Source: Streptomyces lunaelactis (GTDB taxonomy: Bacteria; Actinomycetota; Actinomycetes; Streptomycetales; Streptomycetaceae). Taken from it: a stretch of 64,000 nucleotides of DNA. Where the stretch lies: the NCBI RefSeq assembly GCF_003054555.1, contig NZ_CP026304.1, positions 8,184,001 through 8,248,000 of the forward strand. The letters are read 5' to 3'. Below, piece by piece: positions 1-11,858 of the stretch. Below the pieces are notes generated by a model. It searched no databases. It saw nothing but the letters and a program-made list of their open reading frames with translations, and was not told the origin of the DNA. The position numbers were made by a program, and so were the translations under genes. Numbering within the stretch: position 1 is the stretch's first letter; each line of letters begins with the position of its first letter.

Positions 1-2
1 CC

Positions 3-947
3 GGGCTCGCAGTGCTGGGCCTGGCCGCCGTCACCGCCTGCGGCGGTGCCAAGGTCGGCGAGTCGGGATCGGACAAGGCGGGTGGCGCCTCCGGCAAATG
101 CGGCACCTTCAACCTCGCGATCAATCCCTGGGTCGGATACGAGGCCAACGCGGCGGTCATCGCCTATGTCGCCGAGAATGACCTCAAATGCCAGGTGACC
201 AAGAAGGACCTCAAGGAAGAGGTCGCCTGGCAGGGCTTCGGCACCGGCGAGGTGGACGCCGTCGTGGAGAACTGGGGCCACGACGACTTGAAGAAGAAGT
301 ACATCACCGACCAGAAGACCGCCGTGGCGGCCGGAGCAACGGGCAACAAGGGCGTCATCGGCTGGTTCGTGCCGCCGTGGCTGGCCAAGGAGCACCCGGA
401 CATCACCGACTGGAAGAACCTCAACAAGTACGCCGCCAATTTCAAGACCTCCGAGTCGGGCGACAAGGGCCAGTTCCTTGACGGCGATCCGTCGTTCGTC
501 ACCAACGACGCCGCGCTGGTGAAGAATCTCAAACTGAACTACAAGGTCGTCTACGGCGGCAGCGAGGCGGCGCTCATCCAGGCGTTCAGGCAGGCCGAAG
601 CCAAGAAGAGCTGGGTGATCGGGTACTTCTACGCGCCGCAGTGGTTCCTGTCCGAGGTCGACCTGGTGAAGGTGAATCTGCCGGCGTACAAGGCGGGCTG
701 CGACGCGGACGCGGAGAAGGTTGCCTGCGACTACCCCGAGTACGAGCTGGACAAGATCGTCAGCAAGAAGTTCGCCGACTCGGGCAGCCCCGCCTATGAC
801 CTCGTGAAGAACTTCACCTGGACCAATGAGGACCAGAATCTCGTGGCGAAGTACATCGCCGAGGACAAGATGACGCCGGAGGCGGCGGCCAAGAAGTGGG
901 TGGATGCCAACCGCGCCAAGGTCGACGCCTGGCTCAAGAAGAGCTGA
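3..947 (+). CDS. Glycine betaine/proline-type ABC transporter substrate-binding lipoprotein (5' end outside window)
   Basis: This is the extracytoplasmic binding lipoprotein of an osmolyte (glycine betaine/choline type) ABC importer, OpuAC/ProX family. The frame is open to the window edge. The visible start of the protein is the end of a signal peptide with a lipobox ending in VTAC, so the true start lies upstream and the lipid-anchored cysteine follows at once. The mature part has family features such as INPWVGYEANAAV, an ENWGHDD segment and a C-terminal NRAKVDAWL helix. It is closed by a strong terminator and precedes an operon that degrades dimethylglycine and sarcosine, which supports betaine or a derivative as substrate. 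The family assignment is firm; the exact ligand is inferred from context. Confidence 0.88.
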   Translation, partial: GLAVLGLAAVTACGGAKVGESGSDKAGGASGKCGTFNLAINPWVGYEANAAVIAYVAENDLKCQVTKKDLKEEVAWQGFGTGEVDAVVENWGHDDLKKKYITDQKTAVAAGATGNKGVIGWFVPPWLAKEHPDITDWKNLNKYAANFKTSESGDKGQFLDGDPSFVTNDAALVKNLKLNYKVVYGGSEAALIQAFRQAEAKKSWVIGYFYAPQWFLSEVDLVKVNLPAYKAGCDADAEKVACDYPEYELDKIVSKKFADSGSPAYDLVKNFTWTNEDQNLVAKYIAEDKMTPEAAAKKWVDANRAKVDAWLKKS

Positions 948-998
948 TCCACCGGCTCGGCACGAGCTGATCCACAAGAGTGGCCGGGACGCACAGTC

Positions 999-1046
999 GT
1001 GCCCGGCGGGCTGCCGTGACAGCCCGCCGGGCACGGCTCTTTTTTG
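999..1046 (+). terminator. Rho-independent terminator after the binding-protein gene
   Basis: Two perfect 14-base arms, GTGCCCGGCGGGCT and its complement, enclose a short loop at 999-1034, followed by GGCTCTTTTTTG. The stem plus T-run is a classic intrinsic terminator and separates the transporter gene from the downstream operon. Confidence 0.93.
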
Positions 1047-1071
1047 CCCTGGTTACGGCCGTGAAGGCCCC

Positions 1072-1101
1072 TTGACACCCACCCTCGGCGACCGGCATCG
1101 T
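1072..1101 (+). promoter_or_regulatory. Candidate promoter of the dimethylglycine/sarcosine operon
   Basis: A perfect -35 hexamer TTGACA at 1072-1077 is followed after 18 bases by CATCGT, a weak -10 match. It lies between the terminator and the first gene of the operon and just upstream of a run of dyad repeats. The -35 box is clear; the -10 assignment is tentative. Confidence 0.5.
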
Positions 1102-1103
1102 GA

Positions 1104-3607
<2,504 letters not shown>

Positions 3608-3629
3608 GCCCCGTATGAAGAGGAGCACC

Positions 3630-4481
3630 GTGAGCGCACAGGTCCTCGACGGACGCCGCACCGCTGCCGCGATCCGCACCGAACTCGCCGAGCGCGTGGC
3701 CAAGCTGGCCGCGCGGGGAATCACGCCCGGCCTCGGTACCGTACTGGTCGGCGACGACCCCGGAAGCAATGCCTACGTGGCAGGCAAGCACCGCGACTGC
3801 GCGCAGATCGGGGTGGCCTCCATCCGGCGCGAACTGCCCGCCGACGCAACGCAGAAGCAGGTCGAAGCCGTCATCGACGAGCTCAACGCCGACCCCGGCT
3901 GCACCGGCTACATCGTCCAACTGCCGCTGCCGCGCGGCCTCGACGCCAACGCTGTACTGGAGCGCATGGACCCGGCCAAGGACGCCGACGGGCTGCACCC
4001 CGTCAGCCTCGGCCGCCTTGCGCTCGGCGTCGAGGCCCCGCTGCCCTGCACCCCGCGCGGCATCGTGGAACTGCTGCGCCGGCACGACGTCCCCCTCGCG
4101 GGAGCGCGGGTGTGCGTCATCGGGCGAGGCATCACCGTCGGGCGGCCGATCGGGCTGCTGCTCACCCGCAGGTCCGAGAACGCCACCGTGACCCTGTGCC
4201 ACACCGGGACCAAGGGGCTGGCCTGGCACGTACGCGAGGCGGACATCGTCATCGCGGCCGCCGGATCGCCCGGACTGATCACCCCCGAGATGCTCCGGCC
4301 CGGTGCCGTGGTTCTCGACGTCGGGATCACCCGCACCGACGAAGGGCTGATCGGCGACGTGCACCCCGATGCCGCAAGGGTCGCCGGATGGGTCGCACCC
4401 ATGCCCGGCGGCGTGGGACCCATGACGCGGGCGATGCTGCTCGCCAATGTCGTTGAAGCCGCCGAGAGGAACGCCGCATGA
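3630..4481 (+). CDS. folD: Bifunctional methylenetetrahydrofolate dehydrogenase/cyclohydrolase FolD
   Basis: FolD interconverts 5,10-methylene-, methenyl- and 10-formyl-tetrahydrofolate, so it would handle the one-carbon units released by the oxidases around it. The protein has the family's [15 protein letters not shown] segment, a [12 protein letters not shown] loop, [11 protein letters not shown], and [13 protein letters not shown] in the NADP-binding domain. I prefer GTG at 3630 because AGGAG sits four bases upstream; an in-frame ATG at 3615 has no ribosome site. It lies 22 bases after the oxidase gene and overlaps glyA by four bases, so it is translationally coupled. This is probably a second, pathway-dedicated copy. 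Confidence 0.92.
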   Translation: MSAQVLDGRRTAAAIRTELAERVAKLAARGITPGLGTVLVGDDPGSNAYVAGKHRDCAQIGVASIRRELPADATQKQVEAVIDELNADPGCTGYIVQLPLPRGLDANAVLERMDPAKDADGLHPVSLGRLALGVEAPLPCTPRGIVELLRRHDVPLAGARVCVIGRGITVGRPIGLLLTRRSENATVTLCHTGTKGLAWHVREADIVIAAAGSPGLITPEMLRPGAVVLDVGITRTDEGLIGDVHPDAARVAGWVAPMPGGVGPMTRAMLLANVVEAAERNAA

Positions 4482-5755
4482 ACACCCTGAACGCGCCGCT
4501 CGCCGAGCTGGACCCGGAGGTCCATGCCGCGGTCTCCGCGGAGCTGGAGCGCCAGCAGTCCACCCTGGAGATGATCGCGTCGGAGAACTTCGCCCCCTCG
4601 GCGGTCATGGAGGCCCAGGGTTCGGTCCTGACGAACAAGTACGCCGAGGGCTACCCCGGCCGGCGCTACTACGGCGGGTGCGAACACGTCGACGTGACCG
4701 AGCGGCTGGCCATCGACCGCGTCAAGTCCCTCTTCGGCGCCGGTTTCGCCAATGTGCAGCCGCACTCGGGCGCCCAGGCCAACACCGCAGTCTTCTTCGG
4801 CCTGCTGAAGCCCGGTGACACCGTCCTCGGCCTCGACCTCGCACACGGCGGGCACCTCACCCACGGCATGCGCATCAACTACAGCGGCAAGATGCTCAAT
4901 GTCGTGCCTTACCACGTGGACCAGGCCGACAACCTCGTGGACATGGACGAGGTGGAGCGGCTCGCCAAGGAACACAATCCCAAGATGATCATCGCGGGCT
5001 GGTCGGCGTATCCCCGGCAGCTGGACTTCGCCGCCTTCAGGCGGATCGCCGACGAGGTGGGATCGTATCTGATGGTCGACATGGCCCACTTCGCGGGCCT
5101 CGTGGCCGCCGGGTTGCACCCCAATCCGGTACCGCACGCCCATGTCACCACCACGACCACCCACAAGACACTGGGCGGCCCGCGCGGCGGCGTCATTCTC
5201 ACCAACGAGGCCGACCTCGCCAAGAAGATCAACTCGGCAGTGTTCCCCGGTATGCAGGGCGGGCCGCTGGAGCATGTCATCGCCGCGAAGGCGGTGTCGT
5301 TCAAGCTCGCCGCTTCGCCGGAGTTCGCCGAGCGGCAGGCCCGCACGCTCGCCGGTGCCCATCTCCTCGCCGAACGGCTCACGAAGCCCGACGCGGCCGC
5401 TGCCGGGGTCAGCGTCCTGACCGGTGGCACCGATGTCCATCTGGTCCTCGTCGATCTCCGGGAATCGGAGCTGGACGGACAGCAGGCGGAGGACCGGCTC
5501 CACGAGATCGGCATCACCGTCAACCGCAACGCCGTCCCCTTCGATCCCCGCCCGCCCATGGTCACTTCGGGGCTGCGGATCGGCACCCCGGCCCTGGCCA
5601 CCCGCGGCTTCACCGAAGAGGACTTCGCAGAGGTCGCCGACATCATCGCGCTCGCCCTCCAGCCCGCTCCCGACGTCGCGGCGCTGCGCTCTCGCACGCA
5701 GGCCCTGGCCGCCAAGCACCCGCTGTACCCGCACCTGATCGGAGACGCCCGATGA
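4478..5755 (+). CDS. glyA: Serine hydroxymethyltransferase
   Basis: This PLP enzyme interconverts glycine plus methylene-tetrahydrofolate with serine. Of 425 residues, it shows the N-terminal LEMIASENF motif, [13 protein letters not shown], the substrate-site [13 protein letters not shown], and the PLP-lysine motif [14 protein letters not shown]. Length is normal for the family. The ATGA overlaps at both ends (folD before, soxB after) show tight coupling. Here it would drain glycine made from sarcosine and the methylene-THF made by the oxidases into serine. Confidence 0.95.
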   Translation: MNTLNAPLAELDPEVHAAVSAELERQQSTLEMIASENFAPSAVMEAQGSVLTNKYAEGYPGRRYYGGCEHVDVTERLAIDRVKSLFGAGFANVQPHSGAQANTAVFFGLLKPGDTVLGLDLAHGGHLTHGMRINYSGKMLNVVPYHVDQADNLVDMDEVERLAKEHNPKMIIAGWSAYPRQLDFAAFRRIADEVGSYLMVDMAHFAGLVAAGLHPNPVPHAHVTTTTTHKTLGGPRGGVILTNEADLAKKINSAVFPGMQGGPLEHVIAAKAVSFKLAASPEFAERQARTLAGAHLLAERLTKPDAAAAGVSVLTGGTDVHLVLVDLRESELDGQQAEDRLHEIGITVNRNAVPFDPRPPMVTSGLRIGTPALATRGFTEEDFAEVADIIALALQPAPDVAALRSRTQALAAKHPLYPHLIGDAR

Positions 5756-6984
5756 GCCCCCGCACCCCGGGCGCCGACCTCCCCGAGCACCCCGACCGGC
5801 TGTGGCGCACGCCCGAGCCGAAGCGGTCGTACGACGTGGTGATCGTGGGCGGCGGCGGACACGGTCTCGCGACCGCCCACTACCTGGCGAAGAACCACGG
5901 CATCACCAACGTGGCCGTACTCGAGAAGGGCTGGCTCGCGGGCGGCAACATGGCCCGCAACACCACCATCATCCGCTCCAACTATCTGTGGGACGAGAGC
6001 GCCGGAATCTACGAGCACGCCCTCAAACTGTGGGAAGGGCTGGCGGACGAACTCGACTACCCGATCCTCTTCTCCCAGCGCGGCGTGCTGAACCTGGCCC
6101 ACAGCCTGCAGGACGTCCGCGACAGCGTGCGCCGCGTCGAGGCCAACCGGCTCAACGGCGTCGATGCCGAATGGCTGGACCCGCAAGCGGTCAAGGACGT
6201 CTGCCCCATCGTCAACATCTCGCCCGACGTGCGATATCCGGTGATGGGCGGCACCTACCAGCCGAGGGCCGGCATCGCCAAGCACGACCACGTCGCCTGG
6301 GGACTGGCCCGCTCGGCCGACGCCGCCGGGATCGACATCATCCAGAACTGCGAAGTCACCGGCATCGACATCCAGGGCGGGCGGGTCACCGGCGTGCAGA
6401 CCACGCTGGGCCCCATCGCCGCCGGAAAGGTGGCGCTCTGCTCGGCCGGTCACACCTCGGTGCTGGCCGCCATGGCAGGCTTCGAACTGCCGCTGCAGAG
6501 CCACCCGCTGCAGGCACTGGTCTCCGAACTCCTTGAGCCGGTGCACCCCACGGTCGTGATGTCCAACGCGGTGCACGTGTACGTCAGCCAGGCACACAAG
6601 GGCGAACTGGTCATGGGTGCGGGCATCGACGCGTACAACGCCTACACACAGCGCGGCGCCTTCCACATCATCGAGCACCAGATGTCCGCCGCCCTGGAGC
6701 TCTTTCCGGTCTTCGCCCGTGCCCATGTGCTGCGTACGTGGGGCGGCATCGTCGACGTCAGCCCCGATGCCTCCCCGATCGTCGGGCTGAGCCCCGTCGA
6801 CAACCTCTACCTCAACTGCGGCTGGGGGACAGGCGGGTTCAAGGCAACCCCGGGTGTCGGCTGGGTCTACGCCCACACGATCGCTCACGACACCCCCCAC
6901 CACCTCAACGCCCCCTTCTCGCTCGACCGATTCACCACCGGCGCGCTCGTAGACGAGCACGGCGCGGCCGCGGTGGCCCACTAG
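5752..6984 (+). CDS. soxB: Heterotetrameric sarcosine oxidase, beta subunit
   Basis: SoxB carries FAD/FMN and oxidises sarcosine to glycine, hydrogen peroxide and a one-carbon unit. The 410-residue protein has the dinucleotide-binding motif [17 protein letters not shown] near residue 27, [11 protein letters not shown] around the covalent flavin region, and the C-terminal [13 protein letters not shown] typical of the subunit. It overlaps glyA by four bases and is followed 12 bases later by soxD, keeping the actinobacterial soxB-D-A-G order. Confidence 0.94.
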   Translation: MSPRTPGADLPEHPDRLWRTPEPKRSYDVVIVGGGGHGLATAHYLAKNHGITNVAVLEKGWLAGGNMARNTTIIRSNYLWDESAGIYEHALKLWEGLADELDYPILFSQRGVLNLAHSLQDVRDSVRRVEANRLNGVDAEWLDPQAVKDVCPIVNISPDVRYPVMGGTYQPRAGIAKHDHVAWGLARSADAAGIDIIQNCEVTGIDIQGGRVTGVQTTLGPIAAGKVALCSAGHTSVLAAMAGFELPLQSHPLQALVSELLEPVHPTVVMSNAVHVYVSQAHKGELVMGAGIDAYNAYTQRGAFHIIEHQMSAALELFPVFARAHVLRTWGGIVDVSPDASPIVGLSPVDNLYLNCGWGTGGFKATPGVGWVYAHTIAHDTPHHLNAPFSLDRFTTGALVDEHGAAAVAH

Positions 6985-6996
6985 GGAGCCGAATCG

Positions 6997-9900
6997 ATGC
7001 TGCTCATCCCATGCCCCTGGTGCGGGCCCCGTGACGAGGCCGAATTCCACTACGGCGGCCAGGCGCACGTTCCGTATCCCGAGGACCCCGCTGCCCTGAC
7101 CGACCAGGAGTGGGCGCGCTATCTCTTCTTCCGCGACAACCCCAGGGGTCCGTTCGCGGAGCGCTGGAGCCATGCGGCCGGATGCCGTCGCTGGTTCAAC
7201 GCCGTGCGCGACACGGCGACGAACGAGATCCTGGCGGTGTACCGGTCGGGCGAGCCGCGCCCGGATCACCCAGCCCCTCCGGCGGGATTCCAGCCCCTCC
7301 GGCGTTTGAGGAGCGGGGTCCGGGGCGGAGCCCCGGTTACGGGGTGGGGGTACTCCCCCTGGCTGCGCCGGGGGCACCCCCACCCAGGCGAAGCTCTGGG
7401 GGAGGGCGGGGTGCGGAACGAAACCACCGCCCCCGCGCCGCACGGCCCGACCCAACCGTTCCGCCTGCCCACCGCCGGCCGCGTATCCCGCGCCGACCGC
7501 CTCACGTTCACCTTCGACGGCACCCCGTACTCGGGCCTCCGCGGCGACACCCTCGCCTCCGCCCTCCTCGCCAACGGCATCATCCAGGCCGGCACCAGCA
7601 TCAAGCTCGGCCGCCCGCGCGGCATCTTCTCCGCCGGAGTCGAGGAGCCCAACGCCGTCGTCCAGATCGAGGAGCCGTTCCCCGAGCCCATGCTGCCCGC
7701 GACGGCCGTGGAGCTGTACGACGGGCTCGTCGCGAGCAGCCTCCCCGGCCAAGGACGGCTCGCCGTCGAGCCCGACCCCGCGCGCTACGACGCCGTCCAC
7801 GCCCACTGCGACCTGCTCGTCGTCGGCGCGGGACCGGCCGGACTCGCGGCCGCGTCCGCCGCCGCCCGCAGCGGCGCGCGTGTCATCCTCGCCGACGACC
7901 AGCCCGAGCTGGGCGGAAGCCTCCTCGGGACGGGTCAACTCCTCGACTGGGCAGGCGAGATCGAGGCGCTGCTCGATGCCGCACCGGAAACCCGCATCCT
8001 GCGCCGCACGACCGTCTTCGGCTACTACGACGACAACCACCTCCTCGCTGTCGAGCGCCGCACCAACCACCTTGGCGGCGAGGCCCCCGAGTACGTCTCC
8101 CGCGAGCGCGTCTGGCGCATCCGCGCCCGCCGCGTCGTCCTGGCCACCGGAGCGCACGAGCGGTCACTGGCCTTCGCCGACAACGACCGCCCCGGCGTCA
8201 TGCTGGCGGCGTCGGCCCGTACGTACGCCCATCGCTACGGCGTCCTGCCCGGCCGTCGCGCCGTCGTCTTCACCACCAACGACAGCGCCTACGAGGCTGC
8301 GCTCGACCTGGCGGCGGCGGGCGTGGACATCGCGGCGGTCGTCGACACCCGCCTCGAACCGGGGGAGTGGGCGCGTCGCGCCCAGGACGCCGGGATCGAG
8401 GTGCTGGCCGGGCATGCCGTGGTCGGTACCGAGGGCGATCAGCGGCTGTCTGGGGTGACCGTCGCTCCGTACGGAGAGGCAGCGGGGCACCGCGAGTTCA
8501 GTGCCGACCTGCTGCTGGTCTCCGGCGGCTGGAACCCCGTCGCGCATCTGTTCAGCCAGGCGGGCGGAAAGCTGCGCCACGACGACACGCTCGGCACGTT
8601 CGTCCCCGACTCCTGCCGTCAGGCGGTCGAGGCCGCAGGGTCCGTCGCCGGTGTCTTCGATCTGGCCGCCGTCCTCGCTCAGGGCGCGACGGCGGGCGCC
8701 CGCGCGATCGAGGCCGAGGGCTATGTGGCCGACGCACCCCGATTCCCGGTCGTGGCGGACGAACCGCAGTCCCCGCCCATGCAGGTCTTCGTCGTCCCCG
8801 GCAAGGCGGGAGCGCCCCGCTTCGTCGACCTCCAGCGTGATGTGACCGTCGACGACCTCGCCCGCGCGACCGGCGCGGGTATGCGCTCGGTAGAGCACAC
8901 CAAGCGCTACACCACCGCCGGCACCGCCAACGACCAGGGCAAGACCTCTGGTGTCCTCGCCAGCGGCACCGTCGCCCAGCTCCTTGGCGTGGACATCTCT
9001 GCCCTCGGCACGACGACGTTCCGCCCTCCCTACACTCCCGTCTCCTTCGCCACCCTCGCGGGCCGCGACCGCGGCGAGCTCCATGACCCTGTGCGCGTGA
9101 CCGCCTTGCACGACTGGCATGTCGGCCATGGCGCGCTCTTCGAGAACGTCGGTCAGTGGAAGCGGCCCTGGTACTACCCGCAGGACGGCGAGGACATGAA
9201 GGCCGCCGTCCTCCGTGAGTGCCGCGCCGCCCGTGAGGGCGTCGCCTTCATGGACGCCTCCACCCTCGGCAAGATCGACGTGCAGGGTCCGGACGCCGCC
9301 GTCTTCCTCGACCGTCTCTACACCAACATGATGAGCACCCTGAAGGTCGGCATGATCCGCTACGGCGTCATGTGCCGCCTCGACGGCATGATCTTCGACG
9401 ACGGCACGGTCATCCGCCTCGCCCCGGACCGATTCCTGGTCACCACGACGACCGGCAACGCCGCCGCCGTCCTGGACTGGATGGAGGAGTGGCTGCAGAC
9501 CGAGTGGCCCGAACTGCGCGTCCACTGCACCTCCGTGACCGAGCAGTGGGCCACCGTCGCCCTCGTCGGCCCCCGCTCCCGCGACCTGCTGAGCGCCCTC
9601 GCCCCCGAACTGGCCGTCGCGAACGACGACTTCCCCTTCATGGCGTGGCGCGAGTCGACCGTCGCGGACATCCCGGCCCGCATCTGCCGGATCAGCTTCT
9701 CCGGTGAACTGGCCTACGAGATCAACGTGTCGCCGTGGGAAGCCCGCGCACTGTGGGAGGCGCTGTACGCGGCAGGGAGCCGGTTCGGCATCACCCCGTA
9801 CGGCACCGAGACCATGCACGTCCTGCGCGCCGAGAAGGGCTACCCGATCATCGGCCAGGACACCGACGGCACCGTCACCCCGCAGGACCTCGGCATGAGC

Positions 9901-10266
9901 TGGGTGGTGTCCAAGAAGAAGCCCGATTTCGTCGGCAAGCGCTCCCACGCACGCGCCGACACCACACGAGACGACCGCAAACACCTCGTCGGCCTGCTCC
10001 CGGAGGACCCGGACTCCTTCCTCCCGGAGGGCACCCACCTGATCGCGGACAGCGTGCTCCCCGAGCCACCGGTGCCGATGCTCGGCCATGTCACATCCAG
10101 CTACCACAGCGCGGCGCTCGGCCGGACCTTCGCACTCGCCCTGATCAAGGGCGGCCGGAACCGCATGGGCGAACGGCTGTTTGCCCCGGTCGGCGACCGT
10201 CTGGTCCCGGTGACCGTCGCAAGTCCCGTCCTCTACGACCCCGAGGGAGCCCGCCGCGATGGCTGA
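6997..10266 (+). CDS. soxDA: Sarcosine oxidase delta and alpha subunits fused in one reading frame (SoxD-SoxA)
   Basis: One open frame of 1089 codons holds two normally separate subunits. Residues 1 to about 90 are SoxD, the zinc subunit, with CPWCG at 6-10 and HAAGC near 63. Residues from about 150 on are SoxA: RLTFTFDGT, the dinucleotide site VVGAGPAGLAAA, then a C-terminal GcvT-like folate domain. The roughly 50 residues between are encoded by a dispersed repeat that removed the soxD stop. An in-frame GTG at 7411, preceded by GGGGGAGGG, could still start a normal-length SoxA of 951 residues, so both a fusion and free SoxA are possible. Free SoxD no longer seems encoded. Confidence 0.9.
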   Translation: MLLIPCPWCGPRDEAEFHYGGQAHVPYPEDPAALTDQEWARYLFFRDNPRGPFAERWSHAAGCRRWFNAVRDTATNEILAVYRSGEPRPDHPAPPAGFQPLRRLRSGVRGGAPVTGWGYSPWLRRGHPHPGEALGEGGVRNETTAPAPHGPTQPFRLPTAGRVSRADRLTFTFDGTPYSGLRGDTLASALLANGIIQAGTSIKLGRPRGIFSAGVEEPNAVVQIEEPFPEPMLPATAVELYDGLVASSLPGQGRLAVEPDPARYDAVHAHCDLLVVGAGPAGLAAASAAARSGARVILADDQPELGGSLLGTGQLLDWAGEIEALLDAAPETRILRRTTVFGYYDDNHLLAVERRTNHLGGEAPEYVSRERVWRIRARRVVLATGAHERSLAFADNDRPGVMLAASARTYAHRYGVLPGRRAVVFTTNDSAYEAALDLAAAGVDIAAVVDTRLEPGEWARRAQDAGIEVLAGHAVVGTEGDQRLSGVTVAPYGEAAGHREFSADLLLVSGGWNPVAHLFSQAGGKLRHDDTLGTFVPDSCRQAVEAAGSVAGVFDLAAVLAQGATAGARAIEAEGYVADAPRFPVVADEPQSPPMQVFVVPGKAGAPRFVDLQRDVTVDDLARATGAGMRSVEHTKRYTTAGTANDQGKTSGVLASGTVAQLLGVDISALGTTTFRPPYTPVSFATLAGRDRGELHDPVRVTALHDWHVGHGALFENVGQWKRPWYYPQDGEDMKAAVLRECRAAREGVAFMDASTLGKIDVQGPDAAVFLDRLYTNMMSTLKVGMIRYGVMCRLDGMIFDDGTVIRLAPDRFLVTTTTGNAAAVLDWMEEWLQTEWPELRVHCTSVTEQWATVALVGPRSRDLLSALAPELAVANDDFPFMAWRESTVADIPARICRISFSGELAYEINVSPWEARALWEALYAAGSRFGITPYGTETMHVLRAEKGYPIIGQDTDGTVTPQDLGMSWVVSKKKPDFVGKRSHARADTTRDDRKHLVGLLPEDPDSFLPEGTHLIADSVLPEPPVPMLGHVTSSYHSAALGRTFALALIKGGRNRMGERLFAPVGDRLVPVTVASPVLYDPEGARRDG
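7271..7406 (+). repeat. Dispersed palindromic element inserted at the soxD-soxA junction
   Basis: The segment opens with two copies of CAGCCCCTCCGGCG, then GAGGAGCGGGGTCCGGGG with the pairing GGCGGAGCCCCG, and ends in nested dyads such as GGGGGTACTCCCCC. I recognise this as a dispersed intergenic repeat of Streptomyces genomes. Its length keeps the frame open, so it reads as Pro/Arg/Gly-rich linker. A ribosome site for soxA appears at its end. Confidence 0.7.
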
Positions 10267-10852
10267 CACCGCTACCCGCCACAGCCCCCTGGCGCACGCC
10301 GCAGGCCGCTTCGCCTCGGCCACGCGAGGCTCGGGCGGCGATCTCCGCCTGGCCGAACTGCCCTTCCTCGCCCAGGTCGACGTCCGGCTCGACCCCAAGG
10401 GGCCGGCCGCTGACGCCGTCGGGCTTGCACTGGGCCTCCAACTGCCCCTAGAACCCAACACCGTCGTACACGCCGGTGACCGCTCTGCCCTGTGGCTCGG
10501 CCCCGACGAATGGCTCGTCATCGGCCCGCCCGGCAGCGAGTTCGGCCTGGAGAACCGGATCAGGGCAGCGGCAGGCGACGAACCGGCAGCGATCACGGAC
10601 GTCTCCGCCCAGCGCACCACCCTGCTCGTCACGGGCCCCCGTGCCCGCGACCTGCTGGCCCACGGCTGCCCGCTGGACCTGCACCCCCGTTCCTTCGGAC
10701 CCGGTCGTTGCGCCCAGACCACACTGGCCCGCGCACAGGTCGTGCTGGTTGCACGTGACGAGGTCCGGGCCGGGTTCTGGGTGCTGGTCCGTTCGTCCTT
10801 CGCCGGATATCTGGCGGACTGGCTGCTGGATGCCGCGGCGGAGTACGTCTGA
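10259..10852 (+). CDS. soxG: Sarcosine oxidase, gamma subunit
   Basis: SoxG is the small subunit that packs against SoxA in heterotetrameric sarcosine oxidase. The 197-residue protein has the family's WLGPDEWLVIGP motif and an internal GcvT-like fold with ITDVSAQRTTLLVTGP. Its ATG overlaps the end of the soxA frame by eight bases, so translation is coupled. It is the last gene of the operon; the next genes run the other way. Confidence 0.9.
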   Translation: MADTATRHSPLAHAAGRFASATRGSGGDLRLAELPFLAQVDVRLDPKGPAADAVGLALGLQLPLEPNTVVHAGDRSALWLGPDEWLVIGPPGSEFGLENRIRAAAGDEPAAITDVSAQRTTLLVTGPRARDLLAHGCPLDLHPRSFGPGRCAQTTLARAQVVLVARDEVRAGFWVLVRSSFAGYLADWLLDAAAEYV

Positions 10853-10855
10853 CCC

Positions 10856-11119
10856 TCACCGCAGGGGCTCGGGCAATGGCTGCTCGGTCCAGATGCACTT
10901 GCCGTCGGAGGTGTACCGGGTGCCCCAGCGCTGACTGAGCGCGGCGACCAGTTGGAGTCCGCGGCCGCCCTCGTCGGTGTCCAGGGCACGGCGGATGCGG
11001 GGCGTGGTGAGACTGCCGTCCGAGACCTCGCAGATGAGCGTCCGGCTCCGGAGCAGGCGCAGCCGGACGGGGCCTTTCGCGTGCCGCACCACATTGCCCA
11101 CCAGCTCGCTGGCGATCAC
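10856..11119 (-). pseudogene. C-terminal fragment of a HATPase (RsbW-like) ATP-binding protein
   Basis: The fragment keeps about 87 residues of a histidine-kinase-like ATPase domain: the N box IASELVGNVVRHA, then CEVSDGS and DEGGRGLQLVAALS, ending in WTEQPLP. Streptomyces anti-sigma or phosphatase ATPases of this type are normally at least 130 residues, so the N-terminal half is missing. The break is exactly where an ABC transporter fragment begins, with a few bases shared. It is probably non-functional. Confidence 0.75.
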
Positions 11120-11607
11120 GTGACTGCTGCTACCGGCGCGGAGGTGACCAGGGACTCCACCGCCTCGATGTCGCCTGTCAGCCGTGCCACCAGGTCACCG
11201 ATGCCACGCTTCCCGAGGTAGTCCGGAGGTAGCTTCTGCACGTGTTGGAAGGTGCGGTCACGCAAACGGAGCAGGAAGTGCTCACTCACCCAGTCGGCGA
11301 GGTAAGCGCCCGCGAATCCGGTCAGTCCACCGAGAATCGCCAAGGCGAGCCATATCGCGGCGGGCAGCCAGAATGCAGAGACCCTGCCGCCGGCAAGCAC
11401 GTTGTCGGTGAGGTAGGAAGCAAGCCAGATGGAGGCTGTTTGGAAACCTGCGGAGAGCATGAGCAATAATAAGGCTGCCGCCGTGGCGGGTCTGTTCTTC
11501 CGGGCCAATGGCCAGAATTCCTTGAAGCAGGCAACAGGCGATGTTCTCGCGTGCCGGACTCGCTGTCCGTGTGTGATTGTGGCTGTGAGCACAGCTGATT
11601 TGTCCAT
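11116..11607 (-). pseudogene. Truncated ABC exporter (first membrane segments only), second copy of the 55-57 kb gene
   Basis: About 163 residues match the N-terminus of the full exporter at 55057-56973: RHARTSPVA, FKEFWPLARKNRP, two to three hydrophobic segments, DWVSEHFLL and the QKLPPDYLGKRGIGDLV coupling region. Homology stops at PVAAVT, where the sequence switches into the ATPase fragment. The rest of the membrane domain and the whole nucleotide-binding domain are absent, so it cannot transport alone. It lies downstream of a small peptide gene, as does the intact copy. Confidence 0.85.
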
Positions 11608-11671
11608 CTGGCGCATATAACCAGTGTTGGGTTGGAGTACTGCGTTTGCCGCCGAGCCGTCCCCCGGCACA

Positions 11672-11704
11672 CCGCGGCCGCAGCAATTCATGCTGCGGCC
11701 GCGG
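11672..11704 (-). other. Strong hairpin between peptide gene and ABC gene (copy A)
   Basis: A perfect 14-bp stem CCGCGGCCGCAGCA with a five-base ATTCA loop. The second copy has CCGTGGCCGCAGCA with the matching change on the other arm, so the pairing is conserved. No T-run follows on either strand, so it may act as an attenuator or mRNA-stabilising element rather than a simple terminator. Confidence 0.75.
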
Positions 11705-11858
11705 CTGTTTCATTCGGGTGATCGGGGTTGATGACCGCGAGAGGGGCTGACGGTATCAATCTCCGAGTCCCTGTTCGGCGGATGGAGAGATCTCTGACGT
11801 TGTCATCTGCGGGGCCAGCTAACGGAGCCCGCTGGGATCTCTCGTATTCGCAGAACTG

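Noticed and set aside
7271..7406. Repeat at the soxD-soxA junction considered as a terminator or attenuator
   Set aside because: It lies within an open reading frame, has no T-run, and matches a dispersed repeat type found in many unrelated positions; a regulatory effect is possible but not shown.
4909..8157. Very long minus-strand open frame across glyA-soxA
   Set aside because: It is antisense to genes with clear family motifs and has the Asp/Gly/Val-rich composition typical of frames mirrored from GC3-rich coding DNA. The same applies to long antisense frames at 794-1978, 2186-3769, 8164-11094 and 46159-48027.
11608..11691. Upstream extension of the truncated ABC gene (MNCCGRGVPGDGS...) as a second conserved peptide
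   Set aside because: The reading is similar in both copies, but its ATG lies in the hairpin loop without a ribosome site, and DNA-level conservation of the hairpin arm explains part of the similarity. It remains a weak possibility.
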